DNA from: Flavobacteriales bacterium UBA3364
Lineage (GTDB): Bacteria; Bacteroidota; Bacteroidia; Flavobacteriales_F; PHOS-HE28
Length of the DNA stretch: 64,000 bases
Assembly (NCBI GenBank): GCA_002360495.1
Contig: DEQO01000115.1
Span: 9,060 to 73,059 of the forward strand
Reading direction: 5' to 3'
Part shown: in pieces, positions 21,784 to 29,971 of the stretch
Position numbering within the stretch: position 1 is the first letter of the stretch
How the letters are laid out: each line of letters opens with the position of its first letter
Made by a program: the position numbers and the translations under genes
The notes under the pieces: generated by a model
Told to the model about the DNA's origin: nothing
Seen by the model: the letters and a program-made list of their open reading frames with translations, nothing else
Database searches by the model: none

Positions 21784-23444
21784 GCCGTCAGTGCGAGTTT
21801 GCGGTTCTCGGCATTGTCCTCCTCCAGCTTCTTCGCGTACCGCTGTTCAGCGGGATCGGCCTTTGGCGTGGGCACATGGTCCGGGTTGTTCGGCAACCAT
21901 TTCTTTCCGGCCGCCGCGGCTTGGTTGAACAACTGCCACATGCGCTCCTCCTTGAACACGATGTGCAGCGTGCCCTTCTTCCAGAACTTGATGTGGAAGT
22001 ACTCGCTCTCGCACACGTTGTCCACGTAGTGGGTGTACTTCACCTCGCGGCGGTTCGCATTCAACTCATCGAGGCGGTCGCTCAGCGCCACACGGACACG
22101 CACCAGCGAACGACGTTCGGTTTCGGTGGTATACGGGCGTGCCTTCTTGGGCTGCAGGTGGGTCAGGCTCGTAGGGCTGCTCAGCGTCTTGCCTTCCAGC
22201 ATGGCGCAGGCGCGATCGATATCGTCCCACTTCCATGAACTATCGCTGTAGCTGGTTCGCCAGGTGCCGTACTCGCGTTCATAGCTCAACGCGCCGTAGG
22301 GGATGATCACCTTCCGGTTCACCTTATAGGCGCTGTTCGTCTTCCAACCTTCCCAATGGCTCTTGTTCCCATCGGAGTAGCTCGTCATCAGATCGAAGGC
22401 TTCCTCCACGCACTTCTGCAGGATCACATGCCGGTTGGTGAAGAGCATCTCCAGCAACGCGTGGATGTTCGCTTCGGTCAAGGGCATGCCACCCTGGTCC
22501 TTGCGCATCTTGTCGAAGTCCTTGCGCACACCGGCGCTCATCAGGTCGTTGATCTTGGTGCGCTCGAAGATGCTGTCCCACGTGTGGCGCTGAAGTGAGT
22601 TCACGAACGTGTTGAAGCAATCTTTTCCCGTACGGCCGCGTACGGCCTCAGCGATGATGCCGGACAATGAATCCACATCCCGGTTGATCAAGGGTGAACC
22701 GTAGTGCATCAGCCGTTTCCGTGCCTTCAGGTATTCCACGAAAGCGCCCTGGCTCAACTTGTACTGGTGCACCATGGCTGCGATCTTGTCGTTCACGGCC
22801 GGCATGTTGCTAAGCGTCTCACCGGTGAAATCGAAGTCCTGCTCCTCGGGCTGGAAATCTTCCTTTTCCCAGAAGTCGAAGCCGCCGTGGTCATCCTGCT
22901 TCTTCAGGCGTACCAGCGCCACCTCTACATCCGTGGGCCGCTGGCTCCGCTGGAACGCCTGGCCGATGTACTCCACGCTACCGTGATCAGCGATGAGCTG
23001 CACCAGCCACTTCCGGCGGATCGTGTGCGGGTTCCGGATCGTCTCTGCGTTCAGCAGGCAGACGATATCGCCGTGTTGCAGGATGTTCCAAGCCTTCTCC
23101 AGGTGTGCATCGCCGTTGCTGAACGGCGGGTTCATCAGGATCAGGTCGTACCGTACATCCGAATGGAACGTCAGGAAATCGTCATGCACCAGCGTGTACT
23201 TCTCACGCAGGATCGGTTGCATGTCCGGGTTTATCTCGATCGCGTGCAGGTCAGGAGCCTCGTCCCCATGGATCAGCTCCGCTACGAAATTCAGGATGGC
23301 ACCACTGCCCGCGCTCGGGTCCAGGATGGTCAGGTTCTCCAGCGCACTGTTATCGCGCCTCCCCACGTCCACCACTTCACGGTAGGGATCAAGCATCTTG
23401 CTGATCACATGGCTCGGTGTCGGGAAATACTCCGGATCGTACAT
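21780..23444 (-). CDS. N6-adenine DNA methyltransferase with DUF4942 domain
   Basis: 554 aa. N-terminal class I SAM methyltransferase: motif I DPSAGSG (42-48), acidic E70 after the next strand, and NPPF (105-108), the N6-adenine catalytic motif in gamma/beta order. The C-terminal half (about 280-470) has the DUF4942 signature: WDSIFERTKINDLMS, LLEMLFTNRHVILQKCVEEAFDLM, SDGNKSHWEGWKTNSAYKVN. These fusions occur in phages and conjugative elements, probably to protect DNA from host restriction. ATG at 23,444 is preferred; in-frame codons further upstream run through a family C repeat. Confidence 0.85.
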   Translation of the reverse strand: MYDPEYFPTPSHVISKMLDPYREVVDVGRRDNSALENLTILDPSAGSGAILNFVAELIHGDEAPDLHAIEINPDMQPILREKYTLVHDDFLTFHSDVRYDLILMNPPFSNGDAHLEKAWNILQHGDIVCLLNAETIRNPHTIRRKWLVQLIADHGSVEYIGQAFQRSQRPTDVEVALVRLKKQDDHGGFDFWEKEDFQPEEQDFDFTGETLSNMPAVNDKIAAMVHQYKLSQGAFVEYLKARKRLMHYGSPLINRDVDSLSGIIAEAVRGRTGKDCFNTFVNSLQRHTWDSIFERTKINDLMSAGVRKDFDKMRKDQGGMPLTEANIHALLEMLFTNRHVILQKCVEEAFDLMTSYSDGNKSHWEGWKTNSAYKVNRKVIIPYGALSYEREYGTWRTSYSDSSWKWDDIDRACAMLEGKTLSSPTSLTHLQPKKARPYTTETERRSLVRVRVALSDRLDELNANRREVKYTHYVDNVCESEYFHIKFWKKGTLHIVFKEERMWQLFNQAAAAGKKWLPNNPDHVPTPKADPAEQRYAKKLEEDNAENRKLALTA

Positions 23445-23458
23445 CTTCAATTCAGGTT

Positions 23459-23512
23459 TGTCAGGACCCGCGTCATGCGTGCCCTCGCCCCCGCGAAAGG
23501 GCACCATGGCGC
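23459..23512. repeat. interspersed repeat, family C copy 4 (diverged)
   Basis: GCGTCATGCGTGCCCTCGCC through GCGAAAGGGCACCATGGCG, upstream of the methyltransferase start within the 189-bp gap. Divergence is higher than between copies 1-3. The rest of the gap to 23,633 shows nothing else recognisable. Confidence 0.65.
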
Positions 23513-23633
23513 GGCAAGGCAGCCAGGCCAGCACCAACACAGCCATCATTCCAGCCCTCCGATGGACGCGCACCACGCTGCGTCCATCCCGTCCACCCGG
23601 TCCACCTGAGCCAAGGAGCATGTGCGACGTGCG

Positions 23634-23939
23634 CTAGGTGGTTGGTTTAACCCGCGGATCATCCCCCGCGATGAACCGCGCATAGAACGCCGCCTTCTTC
23701 AGGTCCTCATCGCCGTTCTTCAGGTTCGCGCGGCTCGTGTACTTGATCACGTTCCCCTTGCAGAAGCCCGCGAACTCCTCGGGCGTCAGCTTCATCTTCA
23801 GGTAGTCGATCACCTCGATACCACCAGCGGTGTAGTGCGAGGGGCTGTTCACATTGTCCTCCATGGGTAACTCTTGACGAAGTGGTTGGTAGTAAGGATT
23901 TGTTGCGCGGAGCTCCGCTATCGTCATCGACTTTGCCAT
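23634..23939 (-). CDS. DUF3310 phage protein
   Basis: 101 aa. Residues 29-92 follow the DUF3310 signature, with N-x-P-x-H-Y (NSPSHYTAGGIEVIDYL), an E-F-x-G-F-C-K-G-N-V-I-K-Y segment and R-x-x-x-K-N-G-x-E-D-L-K-K-A-x-x-Y. The family is widespread in phages next to nucleotide-metabolism genes, role unknown. The first 27 residues (ELRATNPYYQPLRQEL) are extra. Confidence 0.8.
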   Translation of the reverse strand: MAKSMTIAELRATNPYYQPLRQELPMEDNVNSPSHYTAGGIEVIDYLKMKLTPEEFAGFCKGNVIKYTSRANLKNGDEDLKKAAFYARFIAGDDPRVKPTT

Positions 23940-23942
23940 CAG

Positions 23943-24515
23943 TCAATCACCGGATGAACTGTCGCCGCCACCACTGTCGGAAGACCCGCCACCGTCGTAG
24001 CTACCACCGCCATCGTACGAGCTGCTATCCGACGAACTATCGTACCCACCTCCGCTCAGGTCGTGGCTGGTGTGGGAAGGCCCGGGGTCCACATCCGCCG
24101 GTGGCGCATGGCGATAGTCATCATCCACGCGCATATCCGCCTGGTGGATGGTCACGCGGTCCGTATCGTTCAACGAGCCATGGATCATTGCTTGGGTGAG
24201 CACGTCCGGACCTGTGCCCTGTCGGGGCTCTATGGTGAAAGCAGGTGGGTTCCGCCGAGCTGCCGCTTGCTTTTCCGTTGTGCTGTTATTCCGCGCCCAT
24301 TCATGGGCCTTCCGCGATCGTTCCGCCTCCGCCTTCTGCTTCTCCTGCAACTCGGCCAACCGCTGTTGCCATTTCGAAGGTGCCTTCGCCGGCTCGCCCA
24401 TTCCCGGCCGCCACGGTGGCCGCGGCTCATTCACCAGCCGAACGACATAGCCGATCATGCCCCCGGCCAGGAAGCAGAACACGGCAACAAAAGCAAGTAC
24501 GGTCCCGGTATTCAT
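23943..24515 (-). CDS. membrane-anchored protein with Ser/Gly/Asp-rich tail
   Basis: 190 aa. N-terminal transmembrane helix (VLAFVAVFCFLAGGMIGYVV), a charged coiled-coil (WQQRLAELQEKQKAEAERSR), a linker and a 45-residue low-complexity tail of Ser, Gly, Asp and Tyr (SGGGYDSSSDSSSYDGGG and similar). Such tails end TPM/LemA-associated membrane proteins. It is the last gene of the SPFH/LemA module, 1 bp from the large membrane protein. Confidence 0.65.
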   Translation of the reverse strand: MNTGTVLAFVAVFCFLAGGMIGYVVRLVNEPRPPWRPGMGEPAKAPSKWQQRLAELQEKQKAEAERSRKAHEWARNNSTTEKQAAARRNPPAFTIEPRQGTGPDVLTQAMIHGSLNDTDRVTIHQADMRVDDDYRHAPPADVDPGPSHTSHDLSGGGYDSSSDSSSYDGGGSYDGGGSSDSGGGDSSSGD

Positions 24516-24516
24516 G

Positions 24517-25656
24517 TCATCGGTTCATTTGGGGCACAGCCTCGTTGCCCACCGCGAATGCTCCGGTGATCGTACAGGCCAGCGCAGTGAGGAAATACAC
24601 GAGCACAACAGCCCAACCGGGCGGCTCAATGGAGAGGTAATCGAATTGGTGGAAATCGCGCCGTACGAAGTGCCTGCGCACGAGTGGGCCTAAAAAGTCG
24701 GCCACGGCCACGAGGTCCACCGTATCCTGGGCCTCCACGTATTGGCGCAGCTCGGCCTCCAGCTGCTCATCGGTACTCCAGCTCATCGGGTGGCACCACT
24801 GCACGCGCCGGGCACGGTCCAGCCCGATGCACAGCACCACCTCGTTCATATTGCCACCGGCCCACGCCCATTCCTGCTGGATCCCCGTGGTGCGCGGCTT
24901 GTCGTGGAACACGAGCACGCTCACCCGCGCCTCCTTCGCAGGACCCAGCACGGCGTTCCACCACTTCAGGCGATAGTTCGCGGCCCGGGCTTCGCGCGTG
25001 GTATCGCCCAGCACCGCCTCCTGGTGGTAGCGGAACCGGATCGGCGGATAGTCGAACAGCCCCAGGCTGTCGCGCTCCTTCTCGGCGATCCTGCGGAAGT
25101 GGAAGATGCTCTGGTCCGCCGCCTTCACGCGGTTCTCGTAGGTATGCGTGGTGGTCACCGGCTCCAGCGTGGCGCTGTCCTGCGGCCAGGTGGTCACATA
25201 CTTGTCGCCGTCGTTGGTGTGGTAGTGGCGGTGCAGGTCCTCGAACCGCGCACCACCGAAACGCTTCACCAGGCGGTTGTACTGCCACTCATCGATGCGC
25301 AGCTCCTCACCGGTGGTCGTCTGCAACTCCCAATAGGCGCTGTGGTACTGTACGTAGCTGCAGTCGTAATAGCGCGTGCTGCAGTTCTTTCCGTCCTTGT
25401 CGCAACAGCAGGTTTCGGAGCAGGTGCGGTGGATGTACTCGTTCCAATCCTCGTAGTATTCCGCCTTGGTCACAGCGCTGCCCCAATACTCCGTGCTGGT
25501 CACCATGGAGTGCTCGGCAACGCCACCGGCCACACCGATCAGCATCGCGCTCACCGCCAGCGGCAGCAAGTACTCCCACCACACCATGTGGTGCGCATAC
25601 CAACGCCACAGCACGAAGGCGGCGAGGAAGGGGATCAATAGCGCGCCCCAGATCAT
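24517..25656 (-). CDS. large membrane protein of the SPFH/LemA module
   Basis: 379 aa. Two N-terminal transmembrane helices (about 2-20 and 30-48) and one near the C-terminus (WAVVLVYFLTALACTITGAF). Between them is a large domain with a Cys cluster (CSETCCCDKDG, CSTRYYDCS), a YRLKWWNAVLGPA segment and VSVLVFHDKP. The N- and C-terminal TM pair would enclose an extracytoplasmic domain of about 280 residues. No known enzyme motif. It overlaps the LemA-like gene (stop/start, 25,653-25,656). Confidence 0.7.
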   Translation of the reverse strand: MIWGALLIPFLAAFVLWRWYAHHMVWWEYLLPLAVSAMLIGVAGGVAEHSMVTSTEYWGSAVTKAEYYEDWNEYIHRTCSETCCCDKDGKNCSTRYYDCSYVQYHSAYWELQTTTGEELRIDEWQYNRLVKRFGGARFEDLHRHYHTNDGDKYVTTWPQDSATLEPVTTTHTYENRVKAADQSIFHFRRIAEKERDSLGLFDYPPIRFRYHQEAVLGDTTREARAANYRLKWWNAVLGPAKEARVSVLVFHDKPRTTGIQQEWAWAGGNMNEVVLCIGLDRARRVQWCHPMSWSTDEQLEAELRQYVEAQDTVDLVAVADFLGPLVRRHFVRRDFHQFDYLSIEPPGWAVVLVYFLTALACTITGAFAVGNEAVPQMNR

Positions 25657-26189
25657 CGCTTGAAGAGCTCGATGTCGTTCTCTTGGCCCGCCTCGTACAC
25701 CTTCTCGGTTACATCACTCGTGACCACCGTGATCCCCACATCAGCACGGGAGCCGATGAACAAGCTTCCCGGGAACACCGCGCGCATCGTCTTGTGCTCG
25801 CGGTCCAAATCGATCAGGCGCCGCTGTTCCATCAGGAACCCTTCGCGTTGGCCCTCGATGCTCGCCATCAGGTCCTTGTAAAGCGCGGGGTCGAACGTGG
25901 GGTTGCTCTCCGTCACGAACTTCAACAGCAGGTTCTGGTCCTGGTAACGACCGCTGATCAGCTCCGTGTAGATCTCCTTGAACCCGTTCTTGTACTGATC
26001 GGTAACGCCGGCCTTCTGCTTCAAGACCTTCCACAGCTTGTCGTAGTAAGCCTCGCAGGCCTGCTGCTGGGCGACCACCTGGTTGCGCAGCTTGATCTCC
26101 GCGTTGCTCGCGCTCAAATACATGCCCAGGCCGATCAGTGCGACGAGCAGGATACCTCCAAGGGTCAGTTTCAGTGCTAGGTTCTTCAT
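25653..26189 (-). CDS. LemA-like protein
   Basis: 178 aa. Short N-terminal TM helix (TLGGILLVALIGLGMYL), then SNAEIKLRNQVVAQQQACEAYYDKLWKVLK, the LemA pattern of a single membrane helix followed by an elongated helical bundle, though the usual RR-D-LIPNLV sequence is replaced. LemA proteins form membrane-associated four-helix bundles of uncertain function. It lies between two micro-proteins and the large membrane protein, in one coupled cluster with an SPFH protein. Confidence 0.65.
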   Translation of the reverse strand: MKNLALKLTLGGILLVALIGLGMYLSASNAEIKLRNQVVAQQQACEAYYDKLWKVLKQKAGVTDQYKNGFKEIYTELISGRYQDQNLLLKFVTESNPTFDPALYKDLMASIEGQREGFLMEQRRLIDLDREHKTMRAVFPGSLFIGSRADVGITVVTSDVTEKVYEAGQENDIELFKR

Positions 26190-26205
26190 TTGGTTCGTTT
26201 TTACT

Positions 26206-26319
26206 TCAACTTCTGTGAGACGCCAGGATCCAGAGCATCACCACGTTTGCGGCCAGCAGAACGATCACGAGCAGGAATAGCCCTGTCGATGATCTTTTGG
26301 AGTTGGGGTCGTTCGTCAT
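26206..26319 (-). CDS. micro-protein, single transmembrane helix, 37 aa
   Basis: ATG at 26,319 gives a polar head (TNDPNSKRSS) and a strong hydrophobic helix (GLFLLVIVLLAANVVMLWI). It sits 16 bp before the LemA-like gene start and fills an otherwise empty gap. Confidence 0.55.
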   Translation of the reverse strand: MTNDPNSKRSSTGLFLLVIVLLAANVVMLWILASHRS

Positions 26320-26373
26320 GGGTCGTTCGCTTCTTGAGTTGTATTGGGTGAGAGATGATGTCGTGGGCCTGTC

Positions 26374-26511
26374 TCAGCCAAGCACCTTGGTGATGGCCGC
26401 ACAGATACTACCGACTACCGCTATGATCACAATGGCGATCCAGAAGATCGTATCGCCATCCGCCTCGGTTAGAAAGTCCCATATCGTTCGGCCCCGTTTC
26501 TCGTTGCTCAT
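26374..26511 (-). CDS. micro-protein, single transmembrane helix, 45 aa
   Basis: ATG at 26,511, six bases after the SPFH gene stop, encodes a charged head (SNEKRGRTIWDFLTEADG) and a helix (FWIAIVIIAVVGSICAAI). Part of the membrane module. Confidence 0.55.
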   Translation of the reverse strand: MSNEKRGRTIWDFLTEADGDTIFWIAIVIIAVVGSICAAITKVLG

Positions 26512-26517
26512 GGTCGT

Positions 26518-27426
26518 TTACTTCATGCCTCTGAAGACCGCCGTCTCCGCCCCGAACACGTTGTTGCTCCCGTACGGGCTCACGCCTTTCGAAGCCCACA
26601 GGGCCTCGATCTCCAGTTTCTTCAGGGCGAGCATCGCGGGCTGGGAGAGGATCAACTTCGTCTTCGCATCCCATTCCGCGGCGGCGAAGTTGTTCTCGCT
26701 TTCAAGGGCCTTGCTCAAGGCGAGCTTGTTCAACTCGTCCTGCCTGGCTGTGCTCTCGGCGGCCTTGGCGATCCCCTCGGGAATATCCACGTCGGTGATC
26801 TGCACGCGCGCGAAGACCGTGTAGAACTGCGGCAGCTCCTTCGCGAGGATCTCGCTGAGCTTTTGCTCGGCCTCGGCTCGCTTGTGCAGGTTCAGGTCAG
26901 CGGCCGTGTATTGGGGGATCACCTCCTTACCTGCACTTTTCAAGGTCTTGTGGATCTTGGTCTCCAGGTCGGTCACGTTCTTGTGCAACAGGTTCACGCG
27001 GTCGGGATCCTGCTTGAAGTCCAGCGAGAGCTCCACGCCAGTGCTCATGTTCTTCGCATCGTTGAAGTCGTACTTCTCCACGAGCGTTTTCTCACGCACA
27101 TCGTACTCCACCATGTCGTCCCACACCCAATGGAGGCCACCGTTCATGCCCTCGGGGTAGATCATGTTCATGTTGGTCTGCCCTCCCCAGGATACCTCCA
27201 CACCCTTGTGGCCTGGGGCCACAGTGGTGCAGGCAGTAAGACAGGTCACCAGGAGGAGCGCTACGGCGAAGGTTCCGTCGTCATGGGAGCGACGCCGGAA
27301 TGCGGTCTTCGGCCTGCGGAAATGCCGATACCAGTTGATCGCGCCGGCAACGAACGCGGCGACCAAGAGGAACGTAAGGATGTTCGACCAGTTCAGGTGG
27401 TCAGCCCAGTTGTGAAGGGGGTTCAT
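26518..27426 (-). CDS. SPFH/Band 7 (prohibitin-like) membrane protein
   Basis: 302 aa. Two N-terminal hydrophobic stretches (WSNILTFLLVAAFVAGAINW and FAVALLLVTCLTAC, the latter with a lipobox-like LTAC) precede an SPFH domain: VAPGHKGVEVSWGGQ, YPEGMNGGLHWVW and ELSLDFKQDPDRVNLLHKNV. A long helical arm follows with RAEAEQKLSEILAKELPQFY and Ala/Glu-rich helices, as in prohibitin/HflK. In cells SPFH proteins form ring-like membrane scaffolds and regulate proteases. ATG at 27,426 begins NPLHNWADHLNW; a start 18 codons earlier overlaps the upstream micro-protein and is less likely. Confidence 0.8.
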   Translation of the reverse strand: MNPLHNWADHLNWSNILTFLLVAAFVAGAINWYRHFRRPKTAFRRRSHDDGTFAVALLLVTCLTACTTVAPGHKGVEVSWGGQTNMNMIYPEGMNGGLHWVWDDMVEYDVREKTLVEKYDFNDAKNMSTGVELSLDFKQDPDRVNLLHKNVTDLETKIHKTLKSAGKEVIPQYTAADLNLHKRAEAEQKLSEILAKELPQFYTVFARVQITDVDIPEGIAKAAESTARQDELNKLALSKALESENNFAAAEWDAKTKLILSQPAMLALKKLEIEALWASKGVSPYGSNNVFGAETAVFRGMK

Positions 27427-27431
27427 CGGGT

Positions 27432-27545
27432 TCAAGGGTTTGGGTGATTGTTCTTCTTCTTGTCGCGGTTGCGCAGCCACTCCCAGCTCATCCAGAAAGC
27501 CCAGACGACGGCTGCGATGACGAGTAATCCAAGTGCTCCTCTCAT
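27432..27545 (-). CDS. micro-protein, single transmembrane helix, 37 aa
   Basis: ATG 27,545 overlaps the HD-gene stop (ATGA). The helix GALGLLVIAAVVWAFWMSW is followed by a basic tail (RNRDKKKNNH). Third TM micro-protein in this module. Confidence 0.55.
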   Translation of the reverse strand: MRGALGLLVIAAVVWAFWMSWEWLRNRDKKKNNHPNP

Positions 27546-28105
27546 CTTGATATCAGGGTTTGGTAGTGTTTGAATTCGCGGATGTAATCGCGGCGGATCC
27601 ACTCCTCGTGCCTGTTCAACCAAGGTTGCACGACGTAATACGTGGCCTCGTTGGGCTGCTGAAGCAGGAACTGCTGACGTTCCGTGAGAAGCATGTGCTG
27701 ATCGGCTTCCTTGATCGAGTCATGGAACGGATACTCGAATTCGAAGCGCGATGCCAGCACCGTCATCAGCCGTTCCTCCACCGCCATGTATTCCGGCAAG
27801 CGCTTCTTGATAGGCTTGGGAACATCCAGCAGGTAGGCCTCACTGCTGTCATGCAACAGAAAGGCCAGCTTGTGTTCGTCCGGAACAAGAGCTGCACCGG
27901 CCAATGAGTGCTGGGCAACGCTCCACGGGAAGTAGGTATGCCCACCGAAGCGCGGTATCCGTGCAAGCGCATGCGCGATGTCCTCGATACGCAACATCGA
28001 AGGGTCCGGGTTGAACGGATCCACCAAGGCACCGCTCACCGTTCGGATGCAGGAACTGCCCAGGAACTCGGCCGTCGTCTCTTCCATCTGTGGCTCTCTT
28101 ATCAT
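27542..28105 (-). CDS. HD-domain phosphohydrolase, DatZ-like
   Basis: 187 aa. HD metal-site set: H66 (SVAQHS), H85-D86 (LLHDSSEAY), E89 and D135 (KEADQHML), with the family flank FGGH (54-57) and DVPKPIK (94-100). Phage proteins of this layout are often annotated as generic phosphohydrolases. DatZ members hydrolyse dATP to dA, removing adenine from the pool in 2-aminoadenine phages. Whether this one does so cannot be judged from sequence alone, since the layout is also common in phages without the modification. Start 28,105 forms ATGA with the SAM methyltransferase stop. Confidence 0.8.
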   Translation of the reverse strand: MIREPQMEETTAEFLGSSCIRTVSGALVDPFNPDPSMLRIEDIAHALARIPRFGGHTYFPWSVAQHSLAGAALVPDEHKLAFLLHDSSEAYLLDVPKPIKKRLPEYMAVEERLMTVLASRFEFEYPFHDSIKEADQHMLLTERQQFLLQQPNEATYYVVQPWLNRHEEWIRRDYIREFKHYQTLISR

Positions 28106-28668
28106 TTGATCACGAACCACGAAGGCGCATCACCGGGCTCGTTGGTCACATGCACCTGGTAGGGCTTGCCCGCGAAGAATTGGTCCACCGCAGCTTTCAC
28201 CTGGCAGGTGTACACCGGTGTGGCAACCATGTGGTAATCGTGACCGCCGAAGATCCCGCCCACCTTCATCTTGGGCCACCAGGCCTTCAGGTCACGGTCG
28301 ATCATCGGCCGCATGTGGTTGGCATCGATGAAGCAGAAGTCCAACCAGCCATCGGGTGTATCACTGGCGGCGATCACGCTGGTCGTGCGATCGATGGCCA
28401 CCCGGCCGATGAAGGGCGCCACCTTCTGGATGCAGTACCGGTAGCAGCCCTCGAAGTCTTTGATCGCATCGCCGAACCCCTTGGGGTTCTCGTAGGGCAC
28501 ATAGTCCCAGGGATCAACGAGGGTGAGCCTGCTCAGCGAGCTGGTGCGCAGGATGATCTCGGCATACTCGCCGAAGGCCACGCCCACTTCCACACCCCGG
28601 CCTGTCAGGCCCATGGCGTTGAGCACCTTGCCGATGTCGTACCGTGATGTGAGTTCAGAGAGCTTCAT
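28102..28668 (-). CDS. class I SAM-dependent methyltransferase (Methyltransf_24-like)
   Basis: 188 aa. SAM-binding GVEVGVAFGEYAE (25-37), acidic VDPWDY (51-56), FIDANHMRPMIDRDLKAWWP (113-132) and GGIFGGHDY closely follow the FkbM-like/Methyltransf_24 pattern of O-methyltransferases acting on sugars or small molecules. In phages such enzymes may decorate virion glycans or DNA. The start is 4 bases inside the J-domain gene stop. Confidence 0.75.
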   Translation of the reverse strand: MKLSELTSRYDIGKVLNAMGLTGRGVEVGVAFGEYAEIILRTSSLSRLTLVDPWDYVPYENPKGFGDAIKDFEGCYRYCIQKVAPFIGRVAIDRTTSVIAASDTPDGWLDFCFIDANHMRPMIDRDLKAWWPKMKVGGIFGGHDYHMVATPVYTCQVKAAVDQFFAGKPYQVHVTNEPGDAPSWFVIK

Positions 28669-29282
28669 CCTTTCAATTCCTTTTGCGCATCAACCCAGGC
28701 CTGCTGCACCGCCGCGAATTTTTCCCGATCACCAAGCGCCTGGTTGTCCGGGTGGAAGAGCTTGATCTTCGCCTTCCACGCGAGATGGGCCGTCTCCAAC
28801 GTGCAGTCGAAAGGCACCTCCAGCACGGTGCGCCAGTTCGACGGCGTGCCTTGCTCGGGCAGGGCTTTGAACCCGGTGAACATCCGCTGCATGATCTCGC
28901 TGCAGCCCCAACGGTCGATCCCGCGCATGGCCTCGATGGTGAGCCCGATCGCGTACAGGTTGCAGCCGATCTTGTTGTAGGTATCGTTCGCGATCACGCG
29001 CTGCTCGCCATCCAGGGTGAACCACACGGCCGCGCCCTGATCATCGGGTTGGCGCTGCTGGCTGTAGGGCAGGCCATCCTGCCGCAAGCGTAGATCGGTG
29101 CTGATGATCGGCCGCGTAGCCCCGAGCCGTTCCAGTTCCAGCAGAACGAAGCGCGTCGCCGCATCGATGCTCGGCCGCTTGTTCCACTTCCCGAAACGGC
29201 TTTGCACGCGCTGGTGGTACGGCGTACGCTTCCAGCCCGGTGGCCAGCAAAGGGAAGAGGCGGTGATCGGTTCCTGGGCCAT
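28665..29282 (-). CDS. J-domain (DnaJ-like) protein
   Basis: 205 aa. The last 40 residues are a J-domain: AHLAWKAKIKLFHPDNQALG with the HPD tripeptide (177-179), then EKFAAVQQAWVDAQKELKG. J-domains recruit DnaK/Hsp70. The N-terminal 150 residues begin PPGWKRTP and contain GLTIEAMRGIDRWG; they are unrecognised but resemble other Bacteroidota phage J-domain proteins. ATG 29,282 overlaps the upstream stop by one base. Confidence 0.8.
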   Translation of the reverse strand: MAQEPITASSLCWPPGWKRTPYHQRVQSRFGKWNKRPSIDAATRFVLLELERLGATRPIISTDLRLRQDGLPYSQQRQPDDQGAAVWFTLDGEQRVIANDTYNKIGCNLYAIGLTIEAMRGIDRWGCSEIMQRMFTGFKALPEQGTPSNWRTVLEVPFDCTLETAHLAWKAKIKLFHPDNQALGDREKFAAVQQAWVDAQKELKG

Positions 29283-29740
29283 CACTTGAACTGTCTCGGT
29301 GTCTTCGTCCCACGTTCCGTGCGCCACTGGTTCACCTGCTCGATGATCCACACAGCGCAGGTCTTCCCTTCGATGTCGGCTGTATTCAGGTCGCGGGGGC
29401 GATCTGCATCGAGACCTTTGTTCTGCAAACACATAGCAGCCATCGCCTCATTCAACTCCGCCTTCGTGAATACCACCACATCCGGATCCGGGATCTGCGC
29501 CATACCCGGTTGTACCTGGATCAGCACCGGCTTGAGCTTCTCACGGGTCGCCTCGCAATAGCTGGTGGGCTGTTCCGCCTGTTGCAACGAGCCCTGCGCG
29601 GAGATGCCATACTCCGCATCCTGCACAGAGATATCCGCACCGCCCATCTTCAGCATCTGCAGCACCCGATGCTCGCGCAGGTTCTCCGGCTGCAGCAGCA
29701 CCTGCTGCTTATCGCCAACGGTGATCAGTGCGGTCCTCAT
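29282..29740 (-). CDS. hypothetical protein, 152 aa
   Basis: Begins ALITVGDKQQVLLQPENLRE; middle contains PVLIQVQPGMAQIPDPDVVV and a C-terminal helix (ELNEAMAAMCLQNKGLD). Soluble. One-base overlap with the J-domain gene suggests a functional pair. No known family. Confidence 0.5.
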   Translation of the reverse strand: MRTALITVGDKQQVLLQPENLREHRVLQMLKMGGADISVQDAEYGISAQGSLQQAEQPTSYCEATREKLKPVLIQVQPGMAQIPDPDVVVFTKAELNEAMAAMCLQNKGLDADRPRDLNTADIEGKTCAVWIIEQVNQWRTERGTKTPRQFK

Positions 29741-29970
29741 GCTTGTTGATCGATCATGTCGAAAAGCGTACTGACAGGCAGGTCCTCACGGGCGATCAAC
29801 TCGCCCTTGCGCTCACCGATCCGGCCATAGTCGCTATCGGGTTTCGAGACCCGATCCACAAGTGGGCTGGCTTCGGTGAACGGATGCACGCGGAACACCA
29901 GCATTTCACCGATCTCGATCACCGTCACCGTGCGCGAAGCGTTCTGCGTGTATTTCAGCTTGCGCGCCAT
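29737..29970 (-). CDS. hypothetical protein, 77 aa
   Basis: Beta-rich (ASRTVTVIEIGEMLVFRVHP), then helical (DLPVSTLFDMIDQQA). Overlaps the downstream gene by ATGA. Unrecognised. Confidence 0.5.
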   Translation of the reverse strand: MARKLKYTQNASRTVTVIEIGEMLVFRVHPFTEASPLVDRVSKPDSDYGRIGERKGELIAREDLPVSTLFDMIDQQA

Positions 29971-29971
29971 G

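Noticed and set aside
23445..23621. Longer N-terminus of the DUF4942 methyltransferase
   Set aside because: The added residues come from a family C repeat; the methyltransferase fold starts at YDPEYFPTP.
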